DNA of 64,000 nt from contig JAITGM010000011.1 of assembly GCA_031280685.1 (NCBI GenBank), positions 1 to 64,000 on the forward strand, in the 5' to 3' direction. The DNA is from Christensenellaceae bacterium. GTDB lineage: Bacteria; Bacillota; Clostridia; Christensenellales; UBA1750. The notes under the pieces were generated by a model. The model was not told where the DNA came from. It searched no databases and was given only the letters and a program-made list of their open reading frames with translations. The position numbers and the translations under genes were made by a program. Below, one piece after another: positions 8,279 through 15,510 of this stretch; positions within the stretch are counted from its first letter, which is position 1, and every line of letters starts with the position of its first letter.

Positions 8279-9397
8279 ATGCGCATACTCATCCTCTCGG
8301 TCACGGCCGGGCAAGGGCACAACCGCACCGCCCAGGGCATCGCGGACTACGCGGGCGCCAGGGGGCACGACTGCCGCGTCGTCGATACCTTCGACTATAT
8401 CTCCCCCGCCATGGGTGAGATCGTAGATGAGGGCTACAAGCTCTCAATCCAGCTCACGCCCAAGGCCTTCGGGCGGGCCTTCGGCCTGTTCGAGCGCGCG
8501 GAGCGCAGCGAGGCCATCAAGATGTATAAGGCCTACCGCGCGGTCAGCCGCCGCCTCTCCCGCGAGATCGAGGATATCTACCTTGACTTTAAGCCGGACG
8601 TGGCCGTCGCCACCATGAGCTTCGCCGCCCAGATCGCCACCTCGGTCTTCGAGCGCGGCGTCTCTAACGCCAAGCGCGTGGGCATCGTGACCGATTACAC
8701 CCTCCACCCCTTCTGGATCGGCACGGATCTGGACGTGCTGGTCACCCCCAGCGAGCAGCTCACCGAGGGCATGGTCGCCAAGGGCATCCAGCGCCAGATC
8801 ATTCGCCCCCTGGGCATCCCCATCGCGCCGGTCTTTGGCGAAAAGCTCGAGCGCGCCGAGGCCCTGCAGGCCCTTTCGCTCGGCGATCTGCCCGCCCTGC
8901 TCATCATGGGCGGCTCCATGGGCCATGGCGACATCGCAAAGGCCATCCAGCGGCTCGACTGCCTGCCCGGCGATTTCCAGATGCTCGCCGTCTGCGGCAG
9001 CAACCAGAAGATGTTCCGCGCGCTCGAAAAGCTCCGCACCAAAAAGCCCCTGAGGGTCTACGGTTTCAGCAACGAGGTGCACCTTTTGATGAGCGCGGCG
9101 GATGCCATCGTCACCAAGCCCGGCGGGCTCACGGTTTCAGAATCCATCGCCAAGCGGCTGCCCATGGTGCTGGTCAATCCCATTCCCGGGCAGGAAGACC
9201 GCAATTTAGACTTCTTGACCAACCATGGCATGGCGATGCGCGCCACCAAGACCCAGCCGCTGGATGAAATCGTGGCCCAGTTGATGCTCAGCCCCACGCG
9301 CCGCGAGCTGATGCGTCAGGCGCAGCAGGCCTTTGGCCGCCCAAACGCCACGCATGAAGTCTGCGCGCTGCTTGAGGAACTGGCGGCGGACGAATAA
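8279..9397 (+). CDS. MGDG synthase / UgtP-like diacylglycerol glycosyltransferase
   Basis: A 372-residue GT28-type (GT-B fold) enzyme. The N-terminus (MRILILSVTAGQGHNRTAQ) matches the MGDG synthase family SxxGxGHxxAA motif, followed by the lipid-acceptor region with VGIVTDYTLHPFW. The C-terminal half has the MurG-like nucleotide-sugar site (LIMGGSMGHGDI, VYGFSNEVHLLMSAADAIVTKPGG). Family members add glucose or galactose from a UDP-sugar to diacylglycerol at the inner membrane face. The start follows AAAGGAGG by eight bases. It is likely cotranscribed with folC. The sugar donor is not known. Confidence 0.88.
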   Translation: MRILILSVTAGQGHNRTAQGIADYAGARGHDCRVVDTFDYISPAMGEIVDEGYKLSIQLTPKAFGRAFGLFERAERSEAIKMYKAYRAVSRRLSREIEDIYLDFKPDVAVATMSFAAQIATSVFERGVSNAKRVGIVTDYTLHPFWIGTDLDVLVTPSEQLTEGMVAKGIQRQIIRPLGIPIAPVFGEKLERAEALQALSLGDLPALLIMGGSMGHGDIAKAIQRLDCLPGDFQMLAVCGSNQKMFRALEKLRTKKPLRVYGFSNEVHLLMSAADAIVTKPGGLTVSESIAKRLPMVLVNPIPGQEDRNLDFLTNHGMAMRATKTQPLDEIVAQLMLSPTRRELMRQAQQAFGRPNATHEVCALLEELAADE

Positions 9398-9410
9398 AGC
9401 GCGAAAATTC

Positions 9411-9446
9411 AAAAGGGCCGGAAGAAGCTTCCTCCGGCCCTTTTTC
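9411..9446 (+). terminator. Terminator after the glycosyltransferase gene
   Basis: Stem AAAGGGCCGGA/TCCGGCCCTTT with a short A/G-rich loop and five T on the plus strand. It closes the folC-glycosyltransferase unit. Confidence 0.85.
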
Positions 9447-9515
9447 GTCCCTTTTTACGCCGCTCATTAGGGCGCGTCCCAGGCCGGACGGCCCTTGCGC
9501 CCTGCGCCTTCGGCG

Positions 9516-9544
9516 TTGACAATTCCACGCGAAAATGGTAGGCT
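9516..9544 (+). promoter_or_regulatory. trpS promoter
   Basis: Perfect TTGACA (9516-9521), 17-base spacer, TAGGCT (9539-9544). No T-box or leader peptide is visible between this promoter and trpS, so trpS appears not to be regulated by attenuation. Confidence 0.6.
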
Positions 9545-9591
9545 TATGGCCAGATTCAAGGCGAAATCGCATGGCCAAAAGGAGCAAAAGC

Positions 9592-10596
9592 ATGGACGAA
9601 GCAAAAGAGATCGTTTTCAGCGGCATTCAGCCCTCGGGGCTTTTAACCATCGGCAACTATATCGGCGCGCTGAAATCCTGGGTGCAGCTGCAAGAAGAGT
9701 TCACCGCGCTCTACTGCGTGGTGGATCTGCACGCGCTGACCGTGCGGCAAAACCCGGCGGAGCTTCGCCGCCGCTGCGTCGAAACCCTGGCGCTCTTCAT
9801 CGCCTGCGGGCTCGACCCAAAGAAGAACATCATGTATTGCCAAAGCCACGTCCCCGCGCACGCGGAGCTTTCGTGGCTGCTCAACTGCCACACCTATATG
9901 GGCGAGCTTCAGCGCATGACGCAGTTTAAAGATAAATCCCAAAAGCATGAAGACAACATTAACGCAGGCCTTTTCACCTACCCGGTCTTGATGGCGGCCG
10001 ATATTTTGCTCTATGGCTCGCATTTGGTACCCATCGGCGACGACCAGAAGCAGCACCTCGAGATCTGCCGCGACATCGCGATCCGCTTCAACAACGCCTA
10101 TGGCGACACCTTCGTGGTGCCGGATGCCTACATCCCCAAGGTCGGCGCGCGCGTGATGTCGATCACCGAACCGAGCGCCAAGATGTCAAAATCGGGCGAG
10201 GAAGGCTCCTACATAGCCATTTTAGACGAGCCGGACGCCATCGCGCGCAAGCTGCGCCGCGCCGTCACGGATTCGGACGGCGAGATTCGCTTCGACCCCG
10301 AGCAAAAGCCCGGGGTTTCGAACCTGCTCACCATTTTGCACGCCTTCAGCGGTGAATCCATCGAGGCGCTGGTGCAAAAACTTGCCGGCAAAGGCTATGG
10401 CGAGCTGAAAAACGCGGTGGCCGAGGCTTGCATCGCCGGCCTGGCCCCCGTGCAGGCCGAATATAAGCGCATCCTGAATGAAAAGAGCTTCCTTGAAGAG
10501 GTCATGCGCGATGGCGCCGAGCGGGCGGGCGCCATCGCCCACAAGACCATGCTCAAGGTGCGCAAGCGCCTTGGCCTGGCGCCCTATAAGCTCTAA
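9592..10596 (+). CDS. trpS: Tryptophanyl-tRNA synthetase
   Basis: Class I synthetase charging tRNA-Trp. The 334-residue product has the usual bacterial length, the HIGH-equivalent region GIQPSG...GNYIG (residues 11-25) and the KMSKS loop SAKMSKSGEEGS near residue 197. The start ATG follows AAAGGAG by seven bases; the frame opens 19 codons earlier but lacks a ribosome site. It is monocistronic. Both ATP-binding signatures are complete, so it should be active. Confidence 0.97.
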   Translation: MDEAKEIVFSGIQPSGLLTIGNYIGALKSWVQLQEEFTALYCVVDLHALTVRQNPAELRRRCVETLALFIACGLDPKKNIMYCQSHVPAHAELSWLLNCHTYMGELQRMTQFKDKSQKHEDNINAGLFTYPVLMAADILLYGSHLVPIGDDQKQHLEICRDIAIRFNNAYGDTFVVPDAYIPKVGARVMSITEPSAKMSKSGEEGSYIAILDEPDAIARKLRRAVTDSDGEIRFDPEQKPGVSNLLTILHAFSGESIEALVQKLAGKGYGELKNAVAEACIAGLAPVQAEYKRILNEKSFLEEVMRDGAERAGAIAHKTMLKVRKRLGLAPYKL

Positions 10597-11045
10597 AAAT
10601 AGCCTAAAACGCTCTTTTTGCGCAATTTCGGCCCTCTTGCGATTGCCGCCTCACTCGCGCCGCTCAAGCCCCCCGACGTGGCGGCCGATAGGCCCTGCCA
10701 ATACCATTCGGCGCCGCAGTCGCAGCGCGGCACCTCGAATTGTATCCCCGTGGGCCAAGCGGAAGCAAAGCTTCCTGGGCGAGCGCCAGCTCGCCGGCCA
10801 CGCCACAGCGTGGCCCTTGGCCCCCCGCGCGGCTAACGGCGAGCGCCAGCGAGCAAAGTGCCGAGCTCTTTTGAGCCAAGGCGAAAATGGGCTCGGCGAT
10901 TCACGCCTGCGTAGCAGGCGCGTTGGCCGCCCTGCGCGCGAGCGTAGCGAGCGCGCCCATACCCATCGCAAGGCAAACAAACCGACCGCGCAGGGGCTTC
11001 ATCGGCCAGCGAAGTCCTCCGCAATCCCCCAAAAAGAAAGGCGGT
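10597..11045. other. Non-coding spacer with clustered short hairpins
   Basis: No gene is supported in this 449-base stretch. It contains at least five small inverted repeats at 10761-10775 (GGAAGC/GCTTCC), 10778-10795 (GGCGAGC/GCTCGCC), 10796-10815 (GGCCACGC/GCGTGGCC), 10905-10919 (GCCTGC/GCAGGC) and 10934-10956 (GCGCGC arms). Each is centred on a GCnnAGC-like core. Open frames across it on either strand are compositional artefacts. Confidence 0.7.
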
Positions 11046-12236
11046 TTGGCCCAAAAAGTGCAGCCCGCTTCGCAAGAAAAACCCTTTGCGCGCATTCCCG
11101 CGCTGGATGGGATTCGTTCCCTTCTCATGCTCCTGCTGATGCTCTTCCATTTTTGGCAGCAGGACTGGATTTCTATGCCCTCGCTCGTTCTCGGCCCCTT
11201 CCACATCAACGGCTACCTCGTCGCCGCTCTTGGCTTTCTTGGCGTGGAGGTTCTCTGCGTGCTGAGCGGCTTTTTGCTCTATCTCCCCTTGGCCGGCGGC
11301 GAAAAGCTGCGGCCCGGCGCCTTCTTTTTTAAGCGCTTCGTGCGCATTTATCCAAGCTACTTGCTCGCGCTGCTCGTCTGCGCCATCTTCCCCCTTTCGC
11401 CCTTCCCGAGCCTTCAGGATCTTCTTTTTCAGCTTGGCGGGCATCTTCTTTGCCTCAATTTGCATCCGGCCTTCTTTTTTGACCGATTTAACGGCACGTT
11501 CTGGTTCATTTCGCTGGAGTTTTGCTTCACACTGCTCTTCCCTCTGCTGGTGCCCGCCATGCGCAAGGCCCCGGGGCTGACGCTATTTTTCTGCGCCCTG
11601 TTTTCCATCCTCTTCCGCGCGTGGATGCTGCGTCTCTCGGGCAACACCAGGCTTTGGCAAAATCAGCTCCCGGCGATGCTCGACTGCTTCGTCGCAGGCA
11701 TGTTCACGGCCTATGCCGTCCAGCTCTGCAAGGAACTGCCGCGCCGCTTCGGCGGCGCCCTGTTCTTCGCGGGTGTGCTGCTCTTTGCCTACGTCTTTAT
11801 CGCAATCGGCTTCCACCTCGGCCAGCAGGTCGGCAATACGTCGGGCACGCAATACTACCAGTCGCTCTACCGCCCGCTGACCATCCTGGCCGGCTGCCTA
11901 ATGGTCGGCGGCGCCGCGCTCGCGCCAAAAGCCTTCCAAAGCGCGCTCGGCTGCAGGTTCTTCGCCTTCGTCGCTTCAATTTCCTATAATCTCTTCCTTT
12001 GGCACCAGTGGATTTCGGTCAAGATCAAGGCCTGGTTTTGGGGCTTCACGCCGGGCATGCTGCCCAATGAGTATGCTGCCGCGCACCCCGGCTGGGAGTT
12101 TTTTCATCTGCTCGTCTCCTTCGCCCTGTCGTTTCTGCTGGCCAGCGCCGTGACCTTCCTGGTCGAAAGGCCGCTCATCCGCCTTTTACGAAGCCAAACG
12201 GCCAGAAAAAGCGGTGCTGCGGCCTTGCCATTTTGA
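11046..12236 (+). CDS. Acyltransferase 3 (OafA/YrhL-type) membrane protein
   Basis: An integral membrane protein of about 396 residues with roughly ten hydrophobic helices that acylates exported carbohydrates or wall glycans. It starts with the family signature IPALDGIRSLLMLLLMLFHF, including the Arg and the catalytic His, then GFLGVEVLCVLSGFLLYLP, FKRFVRIYPSY and NGTFWFISLEF. The start is uncertain: TTG 11046 and GTG 11058 both lie near AAAGGCGG, and homology begins about 15 residues later. The frame is open further upstream, but that part crosses the hairpin-rich spacer. The acceptor is unknown. It precedes the lipoprotein gene by 21 bases. Confidence 0.85.
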   Translation: MAQKVQPASQEKPFARIPALDGIRSLLMLLLMLFHFWQQDWISMPSLVLGPFHINGYLVAALGFLGVEVLCVLSGFLLYLPLAGGEKLRPGAFFFKRFVRIYPSYLLALLVCAIFPLSPFPSLQDLLFQLGGHLLCLNLHPAFFFDRFNGTFWFISLEFCFTLLFPLLVPAMRKAPGLTLFFCALFSILFRAWMLRLSGNTRLWQNQLPAMLDCFVAGMFTAYAVQLCKELPRRFGGALFFAGVLLFAYVFIAIGFHLGQQVGNTSGTQYYQSLYRPLTILAGCLMVGGAALAPKAFQSALGCRFFAFVASISYNLFLWHQWISVKIKAWFWGFTPGMLPNEYAAAHPGWEFFHLLVSFALSFLLASAVTFLVERPLIRLLRSQTARKSGAAALPF

Positions 12237-12257
12237 GTTTTTAAGGAGGAAGCCCGT

Positions 12258-13106
12258 ATGAGAACGCGCCGCCTTGCCCTTTTCCTCGCCGCATTGCTGG
12301 CGCTCAGCCTTGCGGGCTGCGGAAGGCTGCCCTTTCTGCCAAAAGAGCGCATCGACCAGCCCCTTTTTGTGTTTTTGGGCGAGGAAGCCTTCGCCGAGGG
12401 CTTCGAGGCGAACTTCCCCGTCGAGGTTGCGGTCAGCTACACGAGCGTGGCGGGCGAGGAGCGCCGCGTTTCGAGCGACCCTCAGGTCATCCGCGATGTG
12501 TTTAACGCCCTGAAAGAAATCGTCGTTCTGAGCGAAGAAGGTCCCGCCCACACCGACGATTACCTCGACTACAGCTTTAGCTTCGCAGACGGCGGAGGCC
12601 TGGGTTTTAGCTTCCAATCGGGCATGCTTCATCGCATGGAAACGCTCTATGCGCTTTCGGGCATGGCCGAGCTTGAAAATGCTCTTCCGCCGCCCTGGGT
12701 TTTGCCCTGACCAATCGAGGGGCTGACCATCCTCGAGTTTACGGGCTATTCCGAGCTTGAGGGCGAGCCTGGGAATCCCCTCCCCCTCCTCGTGCGGGGC
12801 GGCCATGGGCAAAGCGACGGCCCCGACCGAGCGGAACTGCGGAGCTCCGGCGATCCGGCCCTCATCCGCGCCGTGGTCGAAGCGCTTCAAGGCCTGCGGA
12901 TCTCGCGCGTCTCCGAAACGCCCAAGGACGCGTCGGGCGAGGTTCTGGCTCTGTCCCTGCTCATGCCCGGCGATAAGGAACTTCTCTTTGGCTTTCGTGA
13001 CGGCTGCTTTTGCCAGGCTCGAAACTCCTTCAGCTATGAAATCGAGGGTTTTGCGCCCCTTTTGGCGGCCTACGAAGCCCTTCCTCTCGAAAAGGGTTCC
13101 CCGTAG
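12258..13106 (+). pseudogene. Two-repeat lipoprotein gene interrupted by one in-frame TGA
   Basis: The first part (12258-12710, 150 codons) has AAGGAGG, a signal peptide and lipobox LSLAGC. A TGA at 12708-12710 stops it, but the same frame continues without further stops to 13106. The two sides are related: SSDPQVIRDVFNAL...GLGFSFQSG before the stop and SSGDPALIRAVVEAL...LLFGFRDG after it. The undisturbed protein would therefore be a 282-residue lipoprotein with a duplicated domain. No ribosome site with a good start is seen for the second half. A 6-bp stem (TCGAGG/CCTCGA) begins five bases after the TGA. This may be a nonsense mutation, an assembly error or recoding. No known family was recognised. 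Confidence 0.6.
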
Positions 13107-13222
13107 AGCCGTTTTCACGCCTTGCGCGAAGGGGGCCCGCCGCGCTATAGTTGTGTTGCCGGGCAGCTAAGCGACGCCGAGGCAAAAAGCGCACGAAGAG
13201 CGCAAAAAAGGAGAAATCGACC

Positions 13223-13459
13223 ATGAGCGAAGATTTTTGGCCAAGCGTGGGCAATTTCCTGTCGAGCAACATCGCCTACATCCTCGTGGGCGCGGGCGTG
13301 CTGTATTTCGCCTTCTTCATCTGGCAGATCGTCAACTCGCGCAGGACGGGCGAGGGCTTCAGCTTCAAGATCAAGCCCTTCATCGGTTTTTTGCTCATCC
13401 TGGGTTTTGGCGTCTACTGCCTGCTGACCGGGCAAGACATCGCCAGTTTCATCCACTAA
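13223..13459 (+). CDS. Small two-helix membrane protein
   Basis: A 78-residue protein with two hydrophobic helices (IAYILVGAGVLYFAFFIWQIV and FIGFLLILGFGVYCLLTG) joined by a short basic loop. Not recognised as a known family. ATG 13223 follows AAAGGAG by nine bases. It ends 28 bases before the YhhQ-like transporter gene and may be cotranscribed with it. A possible promoter TTGCGC-18-TATAGT lies at about 13117-13150. Confidence 0.75.
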   Translation: MSEDFWPSVGNFLSSNIAYILVGAGVLYFAFFIWQIVNSRRTGEGFSFKIKPFIGFLLILGFGVYCLLTGQDIASFIH

Positions 13460-13487
13460 CCCCACTAAACCTTAGGAGGAAATCCCC

Positions 13488-14162
13488 TTGAACAAGCAGG
13501 TTGCGGAAAACCCTGCCACAAAAAACCGCGACGCCTTCACGCCTCTGGTGGCCGTGGCGTCCCTGATGGTGGCAAGCTACTTAACTGCCAATCTCATGGC
13601 GGTCAAGCTCATTTCTGTCTTTGGTCTCACCCTTTTTGACGCGGGCACCTTAACCTTCCCCCTCTCGTACATGCTGGGCGACGTGCTCACCGAGGTTTGG
13701 GGCTTCCAGACCGCCAAAAAGGTGATCTGGCTCAGCTTCTTTTGCAATGCCTTTCTGGTCTTCTTCACGGCGCTGGGCCTTCTTTTGCCCTCGCCCCCCT
13801 CCATGGAGGAAATCTCGCGGGCCTACGCGCTGCTCTTTGGCTATGTGCCGCGCATCGTGCTGGCTTCCTTGGTCGGCTTCCTTGGGGGCGAGCTTTCCAA
13901 CGCCTACGTGATGGTTAGGATCAAGGCCCTGACAAAGGGGCGCCTGCTGTGGCTGCGCACCATCGGCTCCTCGATGGTGGGCTATGTTTTTGATACCGTA
14001 CTCTTCGTTCTGCTCGCCTTCGCGGGCACGGTGAGCGCGAAGGAGCTCCTCGTCATGATCGGCGCGCAATACGCCATGAAGCTCTGCATCGAGGCGCTCG
14101 CCGGCACGCCGCTGGCCTACGCGGCCATCCGCTATTTGAAGAGAAGGGTCGGGCTTTCATGA
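13488..14162 (+). CDS. yhhQ: YhhQ/VUT-family queuosine-precursor transporter
   Basis: A 224-residue membrane protein of the VUT (DUF165) family, whose E. coli member imports preQ0 and preQ1. It has about six helices and the family stretches TANLMAVKLISVFG, FPLSYMLGDVLTEVWGF and the charged GGELSNAYVMVRIK segment. The start is TTG 13488-13490 after TAGGAGG. The next gene, a radical SAM enzyme resembling queuine lyase, overlaps by four bases (ATGA), so the pair is translationally coupled. This suggests import of queuine or a related 7-deazaguanine base. Confidence 0.85.
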   Translation: MNKQVAENPATKNRDAFTPLVAVASLMVASYLTANLMAVKLISVFGLTLFDAGTLTFPLSYMLGDVLTEVWGFQTAKKVIWLSFFCNAFLVFFTALGLLLPSPPSMEEISRAYALLFGYVPRIVLASLVGFLGGELSNAYVMVRIKALTKGRLLWLRTIGSSMVGYVFDTVLFVLLAFAGTVSAKELLVMIGAQYAMKLCIEALAGTPLAYAAIRYLKRRVGLS

Positions 14163-14842
14163 TCCGCTATTCGAAGATCGCGGGCAAGTTCCCGCGCGAG
14201 TTTCTGCTCCTGCAGGGCAGGGGCTGCTTCCACAAAAAGTGCCGCTTTTGCGACTACCACCTCGACGTTTCGGCCGATCCCTTCGCCGTGAACGCGCCAG
14301 TGCTTGCGCAAATCATGGGTGAAAGCGGCGTGGTGGACGTCATCAATTCGGGCTCAGCGCACGAAATCGACGAAAAAAGCCTGGCATTGCTGCGCGAGAT
14401 GGCCGAAAAAAGGGGCGTGCACACCCTCTGGTTCGAGGCCCACTACGCCTACGGCGACCGGCTGGGCGAAATCCGCGCGCGCTTCCCGAAGCAGCGCGTC
14501 AAGTTCAGGACCGGCGCCGAAAGCTTCGACCCGGCCTTCCGCTGCGCGATGCAAAAGGGCATTCCAGCCTTCGTGACGCCGGAAATGCTGCGCGAACGCT
14601 TCGAGGGCGTCTGCCTGCTCGCGGGCGTGCAGGGCCAAAGCAGGCAAGGCATAGAAAACGATATTCTGACCGCAGCGCGGCTCTTTGAGTACTTCAGCGT
14701 CAATCTCTTTTGCCCAAATAGCACCCCAATCCAGCGCGACGCAGCCCTTTCGCGCTGGTTCATCGAAGAAATGGCCCCGCTGGCCGAGGCGCTGCCCAAC
14801 TGCGAGCTGCTCATCGGCAATACGGACCTGGGCGTAGGCTGA
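14159..14842 (+). CDS. queL: Radical SAM protein, probable queuine lyase (QueL-like)
   Basis: A 227-residue radical SAM protein with a CX4CX2C cluster motif (Cys 23, 28, 31: GCFHKKCRFCDYH) instead of the usual CX3CX2C. Characteristic segments are PREFLLLQGRGCF, VVDVINSGSA, VKFRTGAESFD and FEYFSVNLFCPNSTPI. Radical SAM enzymes of this type in gut bacteria (QueL) convert salvaged queuine to preQ1 for tRNA-guanine transglycosylase. The assignment rests on my recollection of the family plus the four-base overlap with a YhhQ transporter gene; it has not been checked by alignment. No other queuosine gene is in the window. Confidence 0.65.
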   Translation: MIRYSKIAGKFPREFLLLQGRGCFHKKCRFCDYHLDVSADPFAVNAPVLAQIMGESGVVDVINSGSAHEIDEKSLALLREMAEKRGVHTLWFEAHYAYGDRLGEIRARFPKQRVKFRTGAESFDPAFRCAMQKGIPAFVTPEMLRERFEGVCLLAGVQGQSRQGIENDILTAARLFEYFSVNLFCPNSTPIQRDAALSRWFIEEMAPLAEALPNCELLIGNTDLGVG

Positions 14843-14889
14843 GTACGGCCCTGCGCCTGCCGGTTTTGCTGCCTTTCGCCATTCCCCCA

Positions 14890-14918
14890 TTGCGAAAGGT
14901 TAAGTTTTATGTCATACT
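14890..14918 (+). promoter_or_regulatory. Promoter of the DsbA-like gene
   Basis: TTGCGA (14890-14895), 17-base spacer, CATACT (14913-14918), about 70 bases before the start codon. Confidence 0.4.
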
Positions 14919-14986
14919 CTGCCCAAAAGCCGATGGCTTTTTGCGGTTTCGCGAAGGGCCGCCATTTCGTAAGGAGGTTTTTTGTT

Positions 14987-15484
14987 ATGCCCGCCATGCA
15001 GTTTTTTTACGACTATGAGTGCCCCTATTCCAAGCGCATCTATGCCCCCCTCGTCGAATTGCTGAAGCAGCACCCCGGCATTTGCGTCGAATACAGGCCG
15101 GTGGAGGCCCACCCTCGGCCCGAGAACCACCCCCCGCACACCGACCTTTGCGTGCAGGCCTACTACATCGCGCTGGAACTGGGAGCAGACATGGCTGCCT
15201 TCCACCAAAGGATGTTCCAGTGCGTTTCGGCAGAACGGCGCAACGTCGAAATCCCCGAGGTTTTGGGTGGGATCGTCGAGGGGCTCGTCGATCAAGCCGA
15301 ATTTCTGGCGATCTTAAAATCCGGCAAGTACGAAAAGATGGTGACGGAAAACGACGACCTCGCCTATGAAAAAAGCGGCGTTTGGGCTACGCCGGCCTTC
15401 CGCCTGAACGGCAAAAGGCTTGACGCGGTCGAGGGCGTGGGCCTGACCGTGGAACAGATCAAGGAATTTTTGGAGCAAGCCTAA
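14987..15484 (+). CDS. DsbA-family thioredoxin-fold protein with CPYS active site
   Basis: A 165-residue cytoplasmic protein with the thioredoxin-like start MQFFYDYECPYSKR. The redox motif is CPYS (Cys 12, Ser 15), so it is a monothiol variant related to FrnE/2-hydroxychromene-2-carboxylate isomerase type DsbA proteins rather than a secreted CXXC oxidase. The helical insertion (EYRPVEAHPRPENHPPHTDL) is followed by the cis-Pro region GVWATPAFRLNGKRL. No signal peptide is present. Start ATG 14987 follows AAGGAGG. Function unknown; it is followed by putP but with its own ribosome site. Confidence 0.75.
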   Translation: MPAMQFFYDYECPYSKRIYAPLVELLKQHPGICVEYRPVEAHPRPENHPPHTDLCVQAYYIALELGADMAAFHQRMFQCVSAERRNVEIPEVLGGIVEGLVDQAEFLAILKSGKYEKMVTENDDLAYEKSGVWATPAFRLNGKRLDAVEGVGLTVEQIKEFLEQA

Positions 15485-15510
15485 ATTATAAGAAAAAAGG
15501 AGTGGACATC

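Noticed and set aside
12711-12737. A confident bacterial SECIS element
   Set aside because: The stem is short and starts closer to the TGA than usual; no selenium machinery is visible in the window, so selenocysteine remains only a possibility.
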